A DNA stretch of 8,513 bases, taken from NCBI GenBank assembly GCA_900545875.1, contig URAQ01000062.1:1-8513 (forward strand), in the 5' to 3' direction. Both the position numbers and the translations under genes were made by a program. Under the pieces are notes generated by a model that saw only the letters and a program-made list of their open reading frames with translations, was not told the DNA's origin and did no database searches. This document shows, in pieces, positions 6,500 through 8,513 of the stretch (position 1 is its first letter; every line of letters starts with the position of its first letter). Source of the stretch: an uncultured Collinsella sp. (GTDB lineage Bacteria > Actinomycetota > Coriobacteriia > Coriobacteriales > Coriobacteriaceae).

Positions 6500-7390
6500 C
6501 TACTCCCATCTCATGGTTTGAGGATTCCATTTGCACACATTCATCGAATGATCAAAGCATGGCGTATATAACCGATTGACGACCTCTTCCGCCCCGGCAA
6601 TATTCCCCGCGAGCTCAAGAACTCCCGCCTGCCTCGCCATCTTTGCGTACTGCGCAGAGCCATTTTGCTTCCACCAAAGAGGCGCTACGAACTCTTTCGG
6701 CATTGCTATCTTGCGAGCAGACGCTTCCTTCTCAACTCTCTCAGCGAGCGTTACCCCATCGACGGAGCAAGTTTTCGCGTACACCAAGATGTCGACGATG
6801 TCCTTGATTCGCGAAGATGCTCGACCGTCGTGCAGCTCTATCATTGCGAGCAATTTATCTGCAAGGGCGCTCTCCACTCGACATACCCGATAGTCGCAAA
6901 CCAGGAGCCCCTCGATATCCAAACGATCGACCGGAGCAAGAATTTCAGGCTCAAGTCCCCGCACTTCATCAACTACCAAGTCAATTGAGATTGGTTGTAG
7001 CTTTTTGGTTCCCATAAAGGGAGTAAACCACACCTTCGTACCACATCGATACTCATCCTCCGCTTTAATTTGCTCCGCGCGATCAAAGACAAATGAAACG
7101 AAATCGTTTAGGTCAATCGAAGCCGCCTGCACCAGATCGGCAATAGCTTCTTCGAGACTTTCCTCTTGAGCGACCAAGTCAATATCTCTTGTAACACGCG
7201 CATCGAGCGTTCGCGCCAGGACACTTTGGCCGCCCTTGAGCACGAAGCGGCTATCGTCTCCCTTAAAAACGCGGCACAAAAGACGGTGAAAGTAGAAACC
7301 AGCGATCGCCCGATTAGTATCCATCGGCGACTGCCTTGCGGCATTCCTAACAGCCATCTCCAATGCGGCAGGCGTCTTGTACTTCACCAT
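6500..7390 (-). CDS. abiEii: AbiEii nucleotidyltransferase toxin
   Basis: This 296-residue protein is the toxin of an AbiE abortive-infection system, a toxin-antitoxin module acting against phages and stabilising DNA. AbiEii proteins are polymerase-beta-like nucleotidyltransferases; some members of this fold block tRNAs by adding nucleotides. Visible motifs are FVLKGGQSV at 49-57 (the GG strand-loop), TRDIDLV at 67-73 with the metal-binding Asp69 and Asp71, a third acidic candidate Asp137 in SIDLVVDE, ALADKLLAMI at 175-184 with Lys179, and RIKDIVDILVY at 194-204, the C-terminal motif of the family. All key residues are present, so it is probably active. It follows the antitoxin gene by 15 bp in the usual order. 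A GTG directly after the ATG may be the true start (see the ribosome binding site entry). Confidence 0.9.
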   Translation of the reverse strand: MVKYKTPAALEMAVRNAARQSPMDTNRAIAGFYFHRLLCRVFKGDDSRFVLKGGQSVLARTLDARVTRDIDLVAQEESLEEAIADLVQAASIDLNDFVSFVFDRAEQIKAEDEYRCGTKVWFTPFMGTKKLQPISIDLVVDEVRGLEPEILAPVDRLDIEGLLVCDYRVCRVESALADKLLAMIELHDGRASSRIKDIVDILVYAKTCSVDGVTLAERVEKEASARKIAMPKEFVAPLWWKQNGSAQYAKMARQAGVLELAGNIAGAEEVVNRLYTPCFDHSMNVCKWNPQTMRWE

Positions 7391-7392
7391 GT

Positions 7393-7397
7393 CCTCC
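7393..7397 (-). promoter_or_regulatory. Ribosome binding site deciding abiEii start
   Basis: GGAGG (minus strand) lies only 2 nt before the ATG at 7390 but 5 nt before the next codon, GTG at 7387. The second spacing is far more usual, so translation may start at GTG and the protein be one residue shorter. A GTG start would also lower toxin output compared with ATG. Confidence 0.5.
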
Positions 7398-7405
7398 GTT
7401 TCGCG

Positions 7406-8029
7406 TTAGTCATTCAGCACCATCAGCAGAGGCATCATTAGCTCACGGCGCTTGGCGGTTTTAGAGTTCTCTTCTGCAAGTTCTTTCAGCCGCTGTGTAT
7501 TGAGCCCACGCTCGAGTGCGTCGTGATAGGCATCGATAATTAATGAGGGGTCCTCGCGATCGAGGCAAAGATCAACAAGTGTGCGCTCGGGTTTGGTCAC
7601 CGGCAGGCCGTCGAGCCAAACGATATCCTGCTCAACAATCTCGCGCTTTGCAAAAGAAAGGGATTCGTATCTTGTATTGATGCGCGTAGGCGCGGTCATC
7701 CTGTAGGGGGACAGATAGAAATCGCCCATTTGCTGTAGGTTCGCCGCGGTCGTACCGCTCACGGCGATGCCGTCCCACTGACGTTTTCTCTCCCACGCGC
7801 AAAGGGAAGGATTGGTGAGCTTCCAAAGAGCATTGAGCTCGTCGGTGTCTCGGCGCTGCGTGCCAGACATCCGGTAGGCGCCGTGGCATATCCGTTCAAG
7901 ACGCCCCACACGGCATGAGTGCGCCAGTGCATCTCGAGAGATGTCCATGCGAGCCGCCTGGGCCGTGGTAAACACGCCCTCGCTCTCGGAAAGCTCGCTT
8001 ATCGCCGTTATGTTACTAAAGTACTTCAT
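7406..8029 (-). CDS. abiEi: AbiEi antitoxin and autorepressor
   Basis: This encodes 207 residues. AbiEi proteins neutralise AbiEii and repress their own operon by binding promoter DNA through an N-terminal winged helix-turn-helix. Here residues about 16-54 show that domain: EGVFTTAQAARMDISRDAL is the helix-turn-helix and VGRLERICHGAYRM the wing with its usual G.L.R...G.Y pattern. Residues 86-150 carry the family's next features, with GIAVSGTTAANL at 87-98 and DGLPVTKPERTLVDLC at 140-155, the hallmark V...RT..DL motif. The C-terminal helical part (about 160-207) is where toxin neutralisation is mapped in studied members. The ATG at 8029 has no ribosome binding site; the promoter placement predicts a leaderless message. 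Its stop is 15 bp before the toxin start. Confidence 0.88.
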   Translation of the reverse strand: MKYFSNITAISELSESEGVFTTAQAARMDISRDALAHSCRVGRLERICHGAYRMSGTQRRDTDELNALWKLTNPSLCAWERKRQWDGIAVSGTTAANLQQMGDFYLSPYRMTAPTRINTRYESLSFAKREIVEQDIVWLDGLPVTKPERTLVDLCLDREDPSLIIDAYHDALERGLNTQRLKELAEENSKTAKRRELMMPLLMVLND

Positions 8030-8035
8030 GTTTCA

Positions 8036-8063
8036 ATTGTAGGATATTTTCATACTTTTGCAA
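8036..8063 (-). promoter_or_regulatory. abiE promoter, predicted leaderless
   Basis: On the minus strand, TTGCAA (8058-8063) and TACAAT (8036-8041) form a -35/-10 pair with a 16-bp spacer. Each differs from consensus at one or two positions. Only 6 nt separate the -10 from the A of the abiEi ATG at 8029, so transcription should begin at or within a base or two of the start codon. Confidence 0.6.
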
Positions 8064-8087
8064 CGTAATTATGATTTCATATGATCA
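8046..8087. promoter_or_regulatory. Candidate AbiEi operator sites
   Basis: ATTTTCATA at 8046-8054 lies between the -35 and -10, and a near copy, ATTTCATA at 8074-8081, lies just upstream of the -35. They are direct repeats 28 bp apart. The second lies inside an imperfect dyad (TGAT, CATATG, ATCA over 8072-8087). AbiEi autorepressors bind repeats around their own promoter, so these are natural candidates, seen only as sequence likeness. Confidence 0.3.
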
Positions 8088-8149
8088 GCGCACCTTGTTT
8101 TTCCCACTACTGCCGCCGCTTTGCCGTCGGTACGCCGCTCCTCCCCATC

Positions 8150-8330
8150 GAGGTCTAATACTTTTCCGCGAAGTGAACGTCTGTTTTTGGACCCCTGAAG
8201 CATCCGCATTTTTCGACGGCAAAATCGCAGGATTCTGTCATCAAAATCGCAGGAAACCGCGCCCTTAAAGTGTCGATGCTTCGGGGGTCCGATTTTGCTC
8301 GTTCACTTCTCGGGAAAAGTATTAGACCTC
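8150..8330. mobile_element. 181-bp palindromic MITE-like element
   Basis: The left arm (8150-8204) and right arm (8275-8330) are inverted repeats of about 55 bp. From the outside in they share 18 identical bases (GAGGTCTAATACTTTTCC), then AAGTGAACG, then GGACCCC, then GAAGCATC. The main difference is a 9-base block (8181-8189 against 8292-8300) where the arms do not pair. The 70-bp centre has no coding potential. CCAT occurs one base outside each end (8144-8147 and 8332-8335) and could be a short target duplication, though this is weak. The shape fits a non-autonomous mobile element or REP-like intergenic repeat; a structured RNA is the alternative. It has no transposase. Confidence 0.65.
8220..8254. 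repeat. 13-bp direct repeats in element centre
   Basis: CAAAATCGCAGGA occurs exactly at 8220-8232 and again at 8242-8254, 22 bp start to start. That is about two helical turns, placing both copies on the same DNA face. Part of the motif recurs inverted in the right arm (GATTTTGC at 8291-8298). It could be a protein binding site or a paired element of an RNA structure. Confidence 0.7.
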
Positions 8331-8441
8331 ACCATTAGCCGCCTCAAAGATCCGACCGCCCCTCCCCCATCGCCGCGCAAAACCGGCCATCCCCGCCCTC
8401 GCCAGCCCCCGCCCCACCCAAAAACTCATCCAACATTAATC
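8331..8441. other. C-rich intergenic stretch
   Basis: The plus strand is dominated by C here, with runs such as CCCCTCCCCC, GCCCCCGCCCC and ACCCAAAAA and few G residues. I see no supported gene, hairpin or RNA in it. Strong strand asymmetry of this type can mark an untranslated leader or degraded repeat. Confidence 0.35.
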
Positions 8442-8481
8442 TTGGCTCAAGAATCGCTTAATCTATAACCTGCACTATAGA
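8442..8481 (+). promoter_or_regulatory. Possible outward promoter with dyad
   Basis: TTGGCT at 8442-8447 and TATAAC at 8464-8469 form a plausible -35/-10 pair with a 16-bp spacer, reading out of the window. A perfect 6-bp inverted repeat, TCTATA at 8462-8467 and TATAGA at 8476-8481, overlaps the -10 and could be an operator. The gene it would serve lies beyond the window end, so support is limited. Confidence 0.3.
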
Positions 8482-8513
8482 GTTCGACCAAGGGCGGGGC
8501 GGCACCGCGCAAC

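Noticed and set aside
8220..8254. CRISPR-like repeats
   Set aside because: Only two copies of a 13-bp repeat with a 9-bp gap; too short and too few, and inside a palindromic element.
8071..8268. 65-codon open frame on the plus strand
   Set aside because: It starts inside the abiE promoter region without a ribosome binding site and runs into the palindromic element; the composition is that of non-coding DNA.
8462..8495. MerR-type promoter on the minus strand (TTGGTC, 20-bp spacer, TAGATT)
   Set aside because: The spacing fits, but the dyad in the spacer matches at only its outer three bases and no suitable target or regulator gene is visible.

Overview
The window looks like chromosomal DNA, or an integrated element, from a moderately high-GC Gram-positive gut bacterium. 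An actinobacterium of the Coriobacteriia (Collinsella or a relative) is my best guess. It rests on base composition, strong purine-rich ribosome binding sites and the style of the proteins; no rRNA or other taxonomic marker is present.

Region 1 (1-144) is a short, very GC-rich stretch. It holds a perfect hairpin and a 28-codon open frame with a good ribosome binding site that stops where base composition changes. It looks like the remains of a gene start at an old recombination junction.

Region 2 (135-4704) holds five genes, all on the minus strand and probably one transcription unit with small gaps. In transcription order they are: a 305-aa protein of unknown function with one CxxC pair; a VirD4/TraG-type coupling ATPase without membrane segments; a ClpP-type serine protease with its triad intact; a 272-aa unknown protein; and a 145-aa protein with two predicted membrane segments. 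No relaxase, other conjugation gene, integrase or Clp ATPase is visible. Either this is one end of a transfer element or the ATPase-protease pair has been put to another use. A strong hairpin separates the ATPase and clpP genes, and a 33-bp imperfect dyad lies upstream of the first gene.

Region 3 (4991-6430) is a single plus-strand gene. Its protein combines a piece of the N6-adenine methyltransferase fold, without a recognisable AdoMet or catalytic motif, with a type I HsdS-like target recognition domain and a C-terminal coiled coil. It has its own extended -10 promoter.

Region 4 (6500-8063) is a two-gene AbiE system on the minus strand: the AbiEi antitoxin, then the AbiEii nucleotidyltransferase toxin. 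The promoter is placed so that the antitoxin mRNA would be leaderless. The AbiEii and methylase-like genes converge on a GC-rich hairpin.

Region 5 (8064-8513) has no gene. It holds a 181-bp palindromic element with arms of about 55 bp and two exact 13-bp direct repeats in its centre, followed by a C-rich stretch and a possible promoter facing out of the window. Regions 3 to 5 read as a small defence or stability island next to the coupling-ATPase/ClpP operon.
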